A DNA stretch of 64,000 nucleotides from Bacteroidia bacterium. Lineage in GTDB: Bacteria > Bacteroidota > Bacteroidia > SpSt-205. The notes below the pieces were generated by a model. It saw only the letters and a list, made by a program, of their open reading frames with translations. It had not been told where the DNA came from and did no database searches. Of the stretch, positions 1 to 7,569 are shown piece by piece. The stretch lies in contig JANXCX010000005.1 in the NCBI GenBank assembly GCA_025059535.1, positions 111,969 to 175,968 on the forward strand, read 5' to 3'. Within the stretch, counting starts at the first letter, position 1. The number at the start of each line of letters is the position of its first letter. The position numbers were made by a program, and so were the translations under genes.

Positions 1-217
1 GGTCGGCCTCTTCATCGGTCAGCTCCTCAAACTCCTCTTCCCAGTCTAATCTAGGCACCTTGATAGTTACCCTCTTCTCCTCCCAGCTGGGATGGAGCGC
101 ATTCTCTGAGGTGATTTCGGGAGAGGCCTTAAGCTTGACGAGAATACAGCGAGTTCCCTGAGCAAAGAGCGCCAGTGAGGCCAGAAAAGCACCCCCTAGT
201 AATAACCGAGGACTCAT
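1..217 (-). CDS. Secreted protein of unknown function (partial, runs off left edge)
   Basis: This open frame has no stop before the window edge, so it is missing from the ORF track. Reading the minus strand from the ATG at 217 gives about 72 codons beginning MSPRLLLGGAFLASLALFAQG, a typical Sec signal peptide, followed by a short segment with alternating charged residues and an acidic stretch (DWEEEFEELTDEEAD). A perfect -7 box TATATTTG ends five bases before the ATG, which supports both the gene and its start. The product is probably periplasmic or surface-exposed. There is too little sequence to assign a family. It lies downstream of sufT on the same strand but has its own promoter. Confidence 0.7.
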   Translation of the reverse strand, partial: MSPRLLLGGAFLASLALFAQGTRCILVKLKASPEITSENALHPSWEEKRVTIKVPRLDWEEEFEELTDEEAD

Positions 218-222
218 TATGG

Positions 223-230
223 CAAATATA
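223..230 (-). promoter_or_regulatory. -7 box for the partial secreted gene
   Basis: TATATTTG on the minus strand matches the Bacteroidota -7 consensus TAnnTTTG exactly and ends five bases before the ATG at 217. Confidence 0.6.
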
Positions 231-240
231 GCTTACATTC

Positions 241-561
241 TCAGAGAAGGCCCAGCTGAATACGGGCATTTTCACTCATACGGCTCATATCCCACGGGGG
301 ATCAAAGGTAACCTCTACTTCTACCTGCTTTATGCCGGGTACAGCGGCCACGACTTGGCGCACCTCATCTGGCAGATGCTGCGCAGCAGGGCAAAAGGCC
401 GAAGTAAGCGTCATCACTATCCGTGCCTCTCCAGAGGGCCCCACCTCTATGTGATAAATGAGGCCCAACTCATAGATATCTACTGGTATCTCTGGATCAT
501 ACACTGTCTTGAGGGCGCGGATAATCGCCTCTTGGAGCAGGGCGGGGTCCTGAGGCTGCAT
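241..561 (-). CDS. sufT: SufT-like MIP18/DUF59 iron-sulfur assembly protein
   Basis: The 106-residue product is a MIP18-family (DUF59) protein. The opening helices, the TVYDPEIPVDIYELGLIY motif, and the conserved TLTSAFCPAAQHLPDEV segment carrying the reactive cysteine are all present, and the length is typical of a single-domain SufT. The family assists maturation and delivery of Fe-S clusters in the cytoplasm. The gene starts three bases after the sufU stop on the same strand, so the two are almost certainly co-transcribed and act in the same pathway. The sufBCDS core is not in the window. Family assignment is firm; the precise role as carrier or delivery factor is inference from the family. 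Confidence 0.9.
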   Translation of the reverse strand: MQPQDPALLQEAIIRALKTVYDPEIPVDIYELGLIYHIEVGPSGEARIVMTLTSAFCPAAQHLPDEVRQVVAAVPGIKQVEVEVTFDPPWDMSRMSENARIQLGLL

Positions 562-564
562 GGC

Positions 565-1032
565 CTACTCGGTAGAGGCTATTTCGCCGGCGGGAGCATG
601 AAGGGCTGTATGGAGGGCATGCCAAGGAAGGGTAGCGCACTTGACTCGTACGGGAAAATTTCGGACAGCCGCAAAAGCCTGCAGGCGATCTTGCACTTCA
701 GGCGAAACCTGCGTCAAAGCGGGAGCTTCCTCTTGGGTGAGGAGTTCATGAAACGCTCGGAAAAGGGTCTCGGCCTCGCTTAAAGAGCGGCCTTTTACGA
801 CGCTCGTCATTACGGAAGCCGAAGCTTTGCAAATAGCACAGCTTTTCCCCTCAAACTTAATGTCCTCAATCTTAGCTCCCTCCACCCGCAGCGTAAGATG
901 GACTTGGTCGCCGCAGAGTGGATTGTACCCTTCTCCTGTATGGGTAGGTTGAGGAAGCCTGCCGTAATTGCGCGGGTAGCGACTGTGCTCTAAAATTAGC
1001 TCTGAATAGAGGCTTTCCACACCAAAAGACAT
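565..1032 (-). CDS. sufU: SufU-type Fe-S cluster scaffold / sulfur acceptor
   Basis: The protein belongs to the IscU/NifU-N fold family in its SufU form. It has the N-terminal ILEHSRYPRNYG motif, the first ligand in NPLCGDQ (C40, D42), the second in GKSCAICKASASVM (C65), and the third in KCATLPWHAL (C132), the expected set for zinc or cluster binding and sulfur transfer from SufS. The insert between C65 and C132 is the SufU hallmark. The ORF track starts six codons upstream; I prefer ATG 1032 because a near-consensus -7 box (TATCTTAG) sits four bases before it and the extra codons overlap that box. It is followed by sufT. Confidence 0.9.
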   Translation of the reverse strand: MSFGVESLYSELILEHSRYPRNYGRLPQPTHTGEGYNPLCGDQVHLTLRVEGAKIEDIKFEGKSCAICKASASVMTSVVKGRSLSEAETLFRAFHELLTQEEAPALTQVSPEVQDRLQAFAAVRNFPVRVKCATLPWHALHTALHAPAGEIASTE

Positions 1033-1036
1033 GCTG

Positions 1037-1044
1037 CTAAGATA
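1037..1044 (-). promoter_or_regulatory. Near-consensus -7 box for sufU
   Basis: TATCTTAG differs from TAnnTTTG at one base and ends four bases before ATG 1032. It lies back to back with the box of the divergent gene at 1066. Confidence 0.4.
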
Positions 1045-1052
1045 TAACATAA

Positions 1053-1060
1053 TACTTTTG
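1053..1060 (+). promoter_or_regulatory. -7 box for the gene at 1066
   Basis: TACTTTTG is a perfect TAnnTTTG and ends five bases before ATG 1066. It overlaps the GTG at 1060 that the ORF track uses as start, so that start is unlikely. Confidence 0.6.
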
Positions 1061-1065
1061 TGAAG

Positions 1066-1635
1066 ATGCTAAGGCTTTTGGTGCAGGTGGTGCTATGGGG
1101 TGGGTGGGGGGGCCACACGAGTGTGAATGATCTCACTCCCAAGGAGGAGGTATGGCATAGGTTCTACGGTATAGGTCGGCTAGGTGTAAGCTTTTTGGGG
1201 TATAGGCGCCTTCAGCCGCAGTTTTTCTGGGAGGGAGGCGCTTTTATAAGTCAGGATCGCTTACAAGCGCGCTGGCGGCGCACACAGTGGAATAGTCTAG
1301 GGGTAGGGTTGCGTTGGCGTATTCTGCGCCGCGCTGTGTCTCCTCTTTTGGAGGGCCATATTTTCCGGTTTACGGCTACGGTTCGGACATTAGAGGGGAG
1401 GGTTCCTTTAGAAGGCCCCTCCAGCGTGGGAGTGATGGGCCTGGGCTGGGCCGCCGGCGTAAGCTGGCGCTGCTTAGAATGGGCTGAGCTAAGCTTGCTC
1501 TATCTCCGACGTCTCCCGGCTACCGATGGCTTAGAAAGTTATCCAGGCCCCGTGCGCGACCGCTTGGAAGGTTTCGTAGGCCACTTAGGCCTTTTCCTTC
1601 CGCAGCCCCGTCCCTCCGCCCAAAGCCGCTTCTAA
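1066..1635 (+). CDS. Secreted, possibly outer-membrane beta-barrel protein, unknown function
   Basis: I do not recognise this roughly 189-residue protein. It has a short hydrophobic N-terminus (MLRLLVQVVLWGGWGG) that could be a signal peptide, then alternating aromatic/polar stretches with arginine-rich turns (for example GVGLRWRILRR and GAFISQDRL) and repeated glycine-aromatic segments, the look of a small transmembrane beta-barrel. No catalytic motif is visible. The start at ATG 1066 is chosen over the GTG at 1060 because of the -7 box. Its stop overlaps the start of sdaAB by one base (TAATG), so the two are translationally linked, without an obvious functional link. Confidence 0.65.
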   Translation: MLRLLVQVVLWGGWGGHTSVNDLTPKEEVWHRFYGIGRLGVSFLGYRRLQPQFFWEGGAFISQDRLQARWRRTQWNSLGVGLRWRILRRAVSPLLEGHIFRFTATVRTLEGRVPLEGPSSVGVMGLGWAAGVSWRCLEWAELSLLYLRRLPATDGLESYPGPVRDRLEGFVGHLGLFLPQPRPSAQSRF

Positions 1636-2309
1636 TGCCTCAGGAGCCCAGCGGTGTCTTTGACATGCTAGGGCCTATAATGATAGGCCCTAGTAGCTCT
1701 CACACGGCCGGAGTAGTGCGAATCGCCCGCGTTCTGCATTTTCTCCTAGGGGGTATCCCTGACGAGGCCACTATCACCTTTTACAATTCCTTTGCTATGA
1801 CCTATAAGGGCCATGGGAGTGATCGGGCCGTTTTAGCCGGGCTTATGGGAATGGCGGTAGATGATGAACGCCTGCGCGACGCGCTCAGCCTAGCTGAGAC
1901 CCATGGCCTGAAATATACTTTTGAGGCGGCTATTAGTTCGGCTCGGCCTCACCCTAATACCCTGCGTATCCGGGCGCGGCGAGGTGCATTGACCCGTGAA
2001 ATAGAAGGTATTTCGCGCGGCGGCGGCCTAATTCTAATTACCGAGGTGGATGAACTGCATACAAATTTTACGGGGCAACTCCCCACTTTGGTTATCTGGG
2101 CGCGAGATGTGCGGGGGGCGGTAGCGTTTTTAGCGGCTATCTTGGCCTACGATAATGTGAATATTGCTACGCTTACCGTAAGCCGGCGCGCCCGCCAGGA
2201 CGTAGCGCTCCAAGTTTATGAGCTAGACGAGCCTTTGCGTCCAGCGAGTTTGGAGTATATCCGCAGTCTAGAGTGGGTTCAGGCTGCCCTTCTCCTTCCG
2301 CCCGTGTAG
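1635..2309 (+). CDS. sdaAB: L-serine dehydratase, iron-sulfur type, beta subunit
   Basis: The 224-residue protein begins with the conserved FDMLGPIMIGPSSSHTAG motif of the serine dehydratase beta chain and continues through the FYNSFAMTYKGHGSDRA region. The last roughly 75 residues form an ACT-like domain (from about LVIWARDVRGAVAFLAAIL), as in the Bacillus-type two-subunit enzyme, where it senses serine. With the alpha chain it converts L-serine to pyruvate and ammonia in the cytoplasm using a 4Fe-4S cluster. The alpha subunit gene is not in this window, so it must be encoded elsewhere. It follows the preceding gene with a TAATG overlap and precedes the pseudo-dihydroorotase by three bases. 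Confidence 0.93.
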   Translation: MPQEPSGVFDMLGPIMIGPSSSHTAGVVRIARVLHFLLGGIPDEATITFYNSFAMTYKGHGSDRAVLAGLMGMAVDDERLRDALSLAETHGLKYTFEAAISSARPHPNTLRIRARRGALTREIEGISRGGGLILITEVDELHTNFTGQLPTLVIWARDVRGAVAFLAAILAYDNVNIATLTVSRRARQDVALQVYELDEPLRPASLEYIRSLEWVQAALLLPPV

Positions 2310-2312
2310 CGA

Positions 2313-3527
2313 ATGCTGCGACTAGGACCTTTTACGCTGGTGGACCCTTTTAGCCCTTGGCATGGCGGCAGCGTGATATTAGAGTTTGGATCCGATGGAC
2401 TTCGTGATCTACAGCCCGTTACAGAGCCAGGCCTCGCCTATATCTCGGCGGGTTGGGTGGAATTGCTAAGCTGGACCAGCCAGCCAGCTATAGGCACGGC
2501 CGAGCCCTGGTGGGCTTGGGCGGAGCGGGTCCGCCGCGGCGGATTTACGCAGGTAGGGCTAAGCGGCTGGACAGGTTGGTATCAGCCAGAAGTGCTTGCG
2601 GAGGTGCGTTTAGCTACTCACTCTTTACCCGTACAGGTGCATTTATATGCGGCTTGGGCGGACGCCGAAGGGCACTTAGCGCCCTTGCAGAGCTTAGCCG
2701 AAGCAGGGGCAGACGGCTGGACCCTTCCACCGCTTCAGTCCTTCCCCTGGGATACCTTTCGGCGCGCTTTACCCTACCTGCGTTACCTTGGCAAGCCGCT
2801 CTTTGTGCTTCCCTTCTGGAAAGAGGCCGGCGGGGAAGTGGGAGTGCCTCTCTCTCCAACCCTTGCCCTAGCAGGGTGGGAAGGCATACCCGCCTATGCG
2901 GAAAGTATAGCCATATATGCATTAGGCCAGTTTAGGAAGGTGTATGGAGGGCCTCTCAGTGTGGGGCCTATTACCACTAGCGAGGGTTTAGCAGAGGCTC
3001 AGCGCCAGCAGCTACAGGCCTTTACCGCTGTGCCGTATATAGTCAAAGAGGATACAGCCGTAGCGACCTACGACCCGATCTGGAAGCTTCATCCCCCTTT
3101 GCGCACGGCAGCGGATAGGGAAATGCTGTGGCAAGCCCTTAGGAAAAAAGAACTGGCGGTAGTTGCCGCATGGGATTATGCCCCGCCAGCTGAGCAAAAA
3201 CTTCACCCCTGGGGTGAAGCCAGCGTAGGGTGTCCTACCCTTGAAGTAGCGGCCCCTCTATTGTGGAGCCAATTGGACCCAGCCCAGCCGCTTCTAGAAA
3301 GGCTTACTTCTCTGGTTTCTTGGCTAAGTTTGGCGCCACGCCGTTGGCTTGGTCTGCCCCTGGGGTGTTTTCAAAGTGGTTGTGCGCTGGACTTTACGGT
3401 CTTCCGCCTCCTTGAGGTTCCCCGACCTTTGCCTGCCCCTTGGCACACGCACCAGTCAGCCCTTGAGGTGCTTGGGATTATACGTTCGTTAGACGATGCC
3501 GATAGTCTGCGTAGCCGAATTCTTTGA
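2313..3527 (+). CDS. Dihydroorotase-like protein lacking metal ligands (pseudo-PyrC)
   Basis: The 404-residue protein follows the class I dihydroorotase along its whole length. GWVELLSWTSQPA aligns with the usual DLHVHLREPG, RRGGFTQV with the GGFTTV strand, AYLRYLGKPLFVL with the lysine/histidine strand, and WKLHPPLRTAADREMLWQAL with the KMNPPLR motif. But the residues that make the enzyme work are gone: HxH is L52-S53-W54, the later metal-binding histidines fall in LFVLPF and SVGPIT, and the SDHAPH loop is WDYAPP, keeping only D288. So it is very unlikely to hydrolyse dihydroorotate. Known inactive dihydroorotases support aspartate transcarbamoylase; a similar structural role is possible but pyrB is not nearby. 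The 3-prime end overlaps nspC antisense by 50 bases. Confidence 0.85.
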   Translation: MLRLGPFTLVDPFSPWHGGSVILEFGSDGLRDLQPVTEPGLAYISAGWVELLSWTSQPAIGTAEPWWAWAERVRRGGFTQVGLSGWTGWYQPEVLAEVRLATHSLPVQVHLYAAWADAEGHLAPLQSLAEAGADGWTLPPLQSFPWDTFRRALPYLRYLGKPLFVLPFWKEAGGEVGVPLSPTLALAGWEGIPAYAESIAIYALGQFRKVYGGPLSVGPITTSEGLAEAQRQQLQAFTAVPYIVKEDTAVATYDPIWKLHPPLRTAADREMLWQALRKKELAVVAAWDYAPPAEQKLHPWGEASVGCPTLEVAAPLLWSQLDPAQPLLERLTSLVSWLSLAPRRWLGLPLGCFQSGCALDFTVFRLLEVPRPLPAPWHTHQSALEVLGIIRSLDDADSLRSRIL

Positions 3528-4602
3528 CTAGCCGGTAGCCCTTGGCCTCTTTCACTAAGATGGCAGGGTGCGCCACGCCATTGAAAAGGGTGGTTTTGAC
3601 GAAGGTATAGTGGGCCATGTCGCAGAAAGTCAGCCGGTCCCCTACTTCAAGGGGCTGGGGGAAGCTGTAGGGGCCTATCCCATCGCCTGCTAGGCAGGTG
3701 ATTCCGCCCAGCCAGTAGGTAGGGTAGGCAGGGTCAGGCCCCGCAAGGGCCTCACGTATAACCGGCCTATACGGCATTTCTAGCGTATCTGGCATATGGG
3801 CGGTGAAGGATACATCCAGCATGGCCCAATGGCGGTCGTCGTTTCGGGTAAGGTCTAGGACTTCGCTTATCAGGTAGCCCGCCTCCCAGACGAAAGCCGC
3901 ACTGGGTTCAAGATAAATACGCTCTAGGTTAGGGAATTCACTCCGCAGCAGGGTGATAGCTTCGGCGAAGCGGCGGCGGTCGTAACCTGCGCGCGTGAGA
4001 AGGTGGCCCCCCCCTAGGTTTACCCAGCGTACTTTCTTGAGCCATTTGTGAAAGTGGTGGATAAGCGCTTCTACGAGGCGGAAGGTACTTTCGGCGTCGG
4101 CTTCACAGAGGGTATGGACATGGAGGCCTGTAAGGCGGGCGGGTAGCTCTAGGTCAGCATAGGCAGGTGATACACCCAAGCGGCTACCGGGCTGCCCTGG
4201 GTTGTAAAGGTCGGCCGCTGCGCTACCGTAGTGCGGATTGACGCGCAGGCCAAGGGCTATAGAGTCCGGCAAGTGAGGGGTCCACCGAAGCAGGGCTTCC
4301 AGCGAATTGAAGGTCCAAGTCTCCGCTAGCGGTATGAGCTTAGGCACATCTACGGGCCGATAGGCCGGGGCATAAAGATGCACCTTCTGTCGACCGTATT
4401 CATAGGCCAGCAGGGCTTCATTGAGCGAGCTAGCCGCTAAGCCTTCGGCTACCGCCAGAATATCCTCCATGACAGCAGGCAGCGCAAAACCCTTAAGCGC
4501 AAAAAGAAGCGTGAAGCCTACTTCCGCGCGCGCTGCCTCTAAAATCGCTAAATTGCGCCGTAGAGCCTCCCGATCTATTATGAAGGCGGGCGAAGGCAAC
4601 AT
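3478..4602 (-). CDS. nspC: Carboxynorspermidine decarboxylase
   Basis: This 374-residue fold-III PLP enzyme matches NspC. It opens PSPAFIIDREALRRNL, has the PLP lysine in LFALKGFAL (K37), the LHVHTLCEADAEST segment, the glycine-rich WVNLGGGHLLTR phosphate site, YLEPSAAFVWEAGY, and the C-terminal FCDMAHYTFVK motif with the active-site cysteine contributed across the dimer. It decarboxylates carboxynorspermidine or carboxyspermidine in the alternative polyamine route. The partner carboxynorspermidine dehydrogenase is not in the window. The start is 27 bases from the divergent tatA start, and a near-consensus -7 box (CATTTTTG) lies five bases upstream. The last codons overlap the pseudo-dihydroorotase gene. 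Confidence 0.93.
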   Translation of the reverse strand: MLPSPAFIIDREALRRNLAILEAARAEVGFTLLFALKGFALPAVMEDILAVAEGLAASSLNEALLAYEYGRQKVHLYAPAYRPVDVPKLIPLAETWTFNSLEALLRWTPHLPDSIALGLRVNPHYGSAAADLYNPGQPGSRLGVSPAYADLELPARLTGLHVHTLCEADAESTFRLVEALIHHFHKWLKKVRWVNLGGGHLLTRAGYDRRRFAEAITLLRSEFPNLERIYLEPSAAFVWEAGYLISEVLDLTRNDDRHWAMLDVSFTAHMPDTLEMPYRPVIREALAGPDPAYPTYWLGGITCLAGDGIGPYSFPQPLEVGDRLTFCDMAHYTFVKTTLFNGVAHPAILVKEAKGYRLVKEFGYADYRHRLTNV

Positions 4603-4607
4603 GTGCG

Positions 4608-4615
4608 CAAAAATG
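4608..4615 (-). promoter_or_regulatory. Near-consensus -7 box for nspC
   Basis: CATTTTTG on the minus strand differs from TAnnTTTG at one base and ends five bases before ATG 4602. Confidence 0.4.
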
Positions 4616-4617
4616 CA

Positions 4618-4625
4618 TAGCTTTG
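4618..4625 (+). promoter_or_regulatory. -7 box for tatA-gatA-mltD
   Basis: TAGCTTTG matches TAnnTTTG and ends four bases before the tatA ATG at 4630, so the transcript is predicted to start at or beside the start codon. Confidence 0.6.
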
Positions 4626-4629
4626 ATAC

Positions 4630-4827
4630 ATGTTTGGACTCGGCTACGGGGAATGGATTTTAATTTTTGCCGTCCTCCTTCTTCTTTTCGGGGGCCGGAA
4701 ACTACCAGAGCTAGCGCGTGGGTTAGGGGCTAGCATTAGAGAGTTTCGGGAAGCCCTACGAGCCGAAAGTCGCAAGGAGCTACCTCTGCCCGAGAAATCG
4801 CACCCTAGGGAAAAAACGCTAGAATGA
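4630..4827 (+). CDS. tatA: Sec-independent protein translocase TatA/E
   Basis: The 65-residue protein has the TatA layout: a short periplasmic N-terminus, one transmembrane helix (WILIFAVLLLLFGG), the FGGRKLPELARGLG hinge and amphipathic helix, and a charged C-terminal tail. It forms the pore component of twin-arginine export of folded proteins in the inner membrane. tatC is not in the window. The stop overlaps the gatA start (ATGA, four bases), so tatA and gatA are translationally coupled although their roles are unrelated. The polar residue before the helix is Glu (YGEW), typical of TatA. Confidence 0.93.
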   Translation: MFGLGYGEWILIFAVLLLLFGGRKLPELARGLGASIREFREALRAESRKELPLPEKSHPREKTLE

Positions 4828-6260
4828 AGGCCCTCTCTTATCCGGCCCTAAGGCGAGCGGTTTTAGAGGGGGCTACGACCTTTCGGGCAGCGGTAGAGGA
4901 GTTTTTGGAGACCATTGAGCGCCGCAATCCCCAGCTTAATGCGCTTTTAGAGGTGTATGCGGAGGAAGCGCGGGAGGCTGCGACGCAGTGGGATGCGGCT
5001 CAGCGTCGTGGCGCCCCTTTACCCCCGCTAGCAGGGCTAGTGTATGTGCATAAGGATAACATCGCCTATGCTAACCATCGTCTCAGTGCGGCTTCGCGGA
5101 TTTTAGAAGGATTTGTAGCCCCCTACAGCGCCACGGCAGTGGAACGGCTCCAAGCGGCGGGCGCTATTTGCATCGGTCGGGCTAATTGCGATGAATTTGC
5201 CATGGGCTCCTCTAATGAAAACTCGGCTTATGGGCCGGTACAGCATCCTTTTTTAGAGGGCTATGTGCCGGGGGGCTCCTCGGGAGGCTCAGCGGCCGCC
5301 GTAGCGGCCGGCTTTTGCCATTTGGCTTTAGGGAGTGATACGGGGGGATCTATCCGCCAGCCAGCGGCCTTTTGCGGGCTCTACGGACTCAAACCCACCT
5401 ATGGGCGTATCTCCCGCTACGGCCTTATTGCCTATGCTTCTTCCTTTGACCAAATAGGACCCATAGCCCGTACCCTAGAAGAGCTCATTTTAGCCTATAC
5501 TCATATGGCGGGCTTTGACCCGCGCGACGCTACCTCAGCCCAGCGACCTGTAGAGCCTTATACCCCTTCTCCACCGCCGCGGCGATGGGGCTGGCTAACC
5601 GCAGCCGGCCTGTCTCCTCTCATAGAAGAAGCCCTTCAAAACCTGTACAAAACCCTCAGCGATGCAGGCTATGAAGTAGAGACCATAGATTTCCCCTATT
5701 GGGACTACTTAGTACCGACCTATTATATCCTCACGACAGCGGAGGCCTCGTCTAATTTGGCGCGGTATGACGGGGTTCGCTACGGTTATCGCGCCCAAAA
5801 TGCGGCCTCCTTGGCAGAACTGTATGCACGCTCTCGCAGCGAAGGTTTCGGCCGAGAAGTAAAACGCCGTATCCTTTTAGGTACGTTTGTGCTCTCTTCG
5901 GGCTACTACGAGGCTTATTACACCAAAGCCCAAAAGGTGCGCCGCCTCCTCTACAACTTTACGGAAGACCTTTTTAGCCGCTATGACGTCCTGCTTATTC
6001 CCACGAGCGCTACCCCGCCTTTTCGCCTGCAAGAGAAAACGACCGACCCTATCCAGATGTATCTCTCCGACCTTTTTACTGTGTATGCTAATCTTACGGG
6101 TCATCCGGCTTTACAGGTGCCTCTTAGTGGTACCCCCCTCCCCGTAGGTGTACAAATTTTGGGTCCGCTATTTGCCGAAAATCGCTTATTTGCGGCAGCT
6201 TATGCGCTGGGCGATTTGGGGGTTTGTCCTACCGCTTTTGTGGGGACAGGGGTGGCCTGA
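4824..6260 (+). CDS. gatA: Asp-tRNA(Asn)/Glu-tRNA(Gln) amidotransferase subunit A
   Basis: The 478-residue protein is an amidase-signature enzyme of the GatA type. The Lys-cisSer-Ser triad is visible as K77 (VYVHKDNI), S152 in PGGSSGGSAAAV and S176 in DTGGSIRQPAAFCG. The GLKPTYGRISRYGL and YYEAYYTKAQKVRRLL segments are characteristic of GatA rather than other amidases, and the length is normal. It releases ammonia from glutamine for the amidation of mischarged Glu-tRNA(Gln) or Asp-tRNA(Asn); gatB and gatC are not in the window. The 3-prime end carries the first 59 bases of mltD in another frame. Confidence 0.94.
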   Translation: MKALSYPALRRAVLEGATTFRAAVEEFLETIERRNPQLNALLEVYAEEAREAATQWDAAQRRGAPLPPLAGLVYVHKDNIAYANHRLSAASRILEGFVAPYSATAVERLQAAGAICIGRANCDEFAMGSSNENSAYGPVQHPFLEGYVPGGSSGGSAAAVAAGFCHLALGSDTGGSIRQPAAFCGLYGLKPTYGRISRYGLIAYASSFDQIGPIARTLEELILAYTHMAGFDPRDATSAQRPVEPYTPSPPPRRWGWLTAAGLSPLIEEALQNLYKTLSDAGYEVETIDFPYWDYLVPTYYILTTAEASSNLARYDGVRYGYRAQNAASLAELYARSRSEGFGREVKRRILLGTFVLSSGYYEAYYTKAQKVRRLLYNFTEDLFSRYDVLLIPTSATPPFRLQEKTTDPIQMYLSDLFTVYANLTGHPALQVPLSGTPLPVGVQILGPLFAENRLFAAAYALGDLGVCPTAFVGTGVA

Positions 6261-7569
6261 AGGCCTTGTACGCTTAGATAGCCTGTTGCGCCACTACCTA
6301 GCCTGGGAGCGCGAAGGCGGCGACCAAGCTAACCTCCCCCCACCTACGCCTACTCCCCTCACCCCCGAGGAATACGAGGAGCGCCTTCAAGCCCTGCAAA
6401 CCACTATACCTTTGGAAGTCAATCCCGTAACGATACGCTTCATTGAGCTTTACCTCATAGAGCAGCCGGCCCTTACCGCGCGCCTCTTGGGATTAGCCGA
6501 TTACTACCTACCTACGATTGAATCCATTCTGCGAGCTTATGGGCTGCCGCCCGAATTCAAATACCTCCCAGTTATAGAAAGCGCGCTTGTGCCCGAAGCC
6601 CTCTCCCCCATGGCCGCCGCAGGGATATGGCAATTCATTCCTAGCACTGCGCGACGCTACGGCCTGCGCGTGGATAGGCTTGTGGATGAACGCTATGATC
6701 TAGTCAAATCCACCCATGCGGCCGCCCGTTACTTACGAGATAGCTATCAGATTCTGGGCGATTGGCTTCTAGTGATAGCCGCCTATAACTGTGGGGTAGG
6801 GCGGGTAGTGCGCGCCATAAAAATGGCCCGTGGCCGTAAGAACTACTGGGAGATAGCCCCCTTTCTTCCCCCTGAGACGCGCGGCTACGTGCCCGCCTTC
6901 GTAGCGGCCTGCTATGTTATGAATTATGCTTCGGCTCACGGCATCTATCCCGTCTATCCAGATATTCCGCGTGAGACGGACACGGTGTACTTTCCCTTAC
7001 GCACGCGTCTTTCGTTAGTAGCCCGATGGGCGCAAGTACCGCTAAGCTGGCTCCGCTTTCATAATCCCGCCTTACGCTCCGATATTATACCGGCGGGCTA
7101 TACCCTTCGGGTGCCTGCTGTGGCTGCGTATGAGGTTGCCCTAGTGCGCACTAAGCTTGTACAAGGCGAGCTTATGACTCAATCGGTTAGTCAGCCCCTC
7201 GTAAGACGGCAGGGCAGCTATGTCTGGCATGTGGTAAAGGCCGGGGAGAACCTCTACAACATTGCGCGCACCTATCGCATAAGTCCATATCAGCTCGTGC
7301 GCTGGAATCAGCTTTGGGGGTATCGGGTCAGTCCGGGGATGCGGCTGAAAATTTGGCTCCAGCCCGAACCTGACCCCGAAGTGTGGGAAGAGTGGAATGG
7401 GTATATGGAAGCTGCCTCAAGCTGGCCTCAAGGATATGTACTGCCTGTCCCCTGCATTATTCCACGCATAGCCTATCCAAAGCTGGAGATAGACTATAGC
7501 CGTATAACTGGGGCCCCTCTTCTACTGGTAGAGCCATTGCACGCCACCCCGAAGCGTAGGCGGCGCTAA
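6202..7569 (+). CDS. mltD: Membrane-bound lytic murein transglycosylase MltD-like
   Basis: The track starts 18 codons earlier; I prefer ATG 6202 because it yields a clean signal peptide (MRWAIWGFVLPLLWGQG). The SLT domain follows with the catalytic glutamate in LPVIESALVPEA (about E126), then AAGIWQFIPSTARRYGL and the AAYNCGVGRV motif. After the catalytic domain comes one LysM repeat (YVWHVVKAGENLYNIARTYRISP) for peptidoglycan binding. It cleaves glycan strands to 1,6-anhydromuramic products in the periplasm. The signal peptide is written over the last 59 bases of gatA, and the 3-prime end overlaps the opposing deacetylase gene by 113 bases. No lipobox is visible, unlike enterobacterial MltD. 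Confidence 0.9.
   Translation: MRWAIWGFVLPLLWGQGWPEGLVRLDSLLRHYLAWEREGGDQANLPPPTPTPLTPEEYEERLQALQTTIPLEVNPVTIRFIELYLIEQPALTARLLGLADYYLPTIESILRAYGLPPEFKYLPVIESALVPEALSPMAAAGIWQFIPSTARRYGLRVDRLVDERYDLVKSTHAAARYLRDSYQILGDWLLVIAAYNCGVGRVVRAIKMARGRKNYWEIAPFLPPETRGYVPAFVAACYVMNYASAHGIYPVYPDIPRETDTVYFPLRTRLSLVARWAQVPLSWLRFHNPALRSDIIPAGYTLRVPAVAAYEVALVRTKLVQGELMTQSVSQPLVRRQGSYVWHVVKAGENLYNIARTYRISPYQLVRWNQLWGYRVSPGMRLKIWLQPEPDPEVWEEWNGYMEAASSWPQGYVLPVPCIIPRIAYPKLEIDYSRITGAPLLLVEPLHATPKRRRR

Noticed and set aside
355-783. Plus-strand ORF of 142 codons opposite sufT and sufU
   Set aside because: It is antisense to two well-supported genes and its translation shows no family features.
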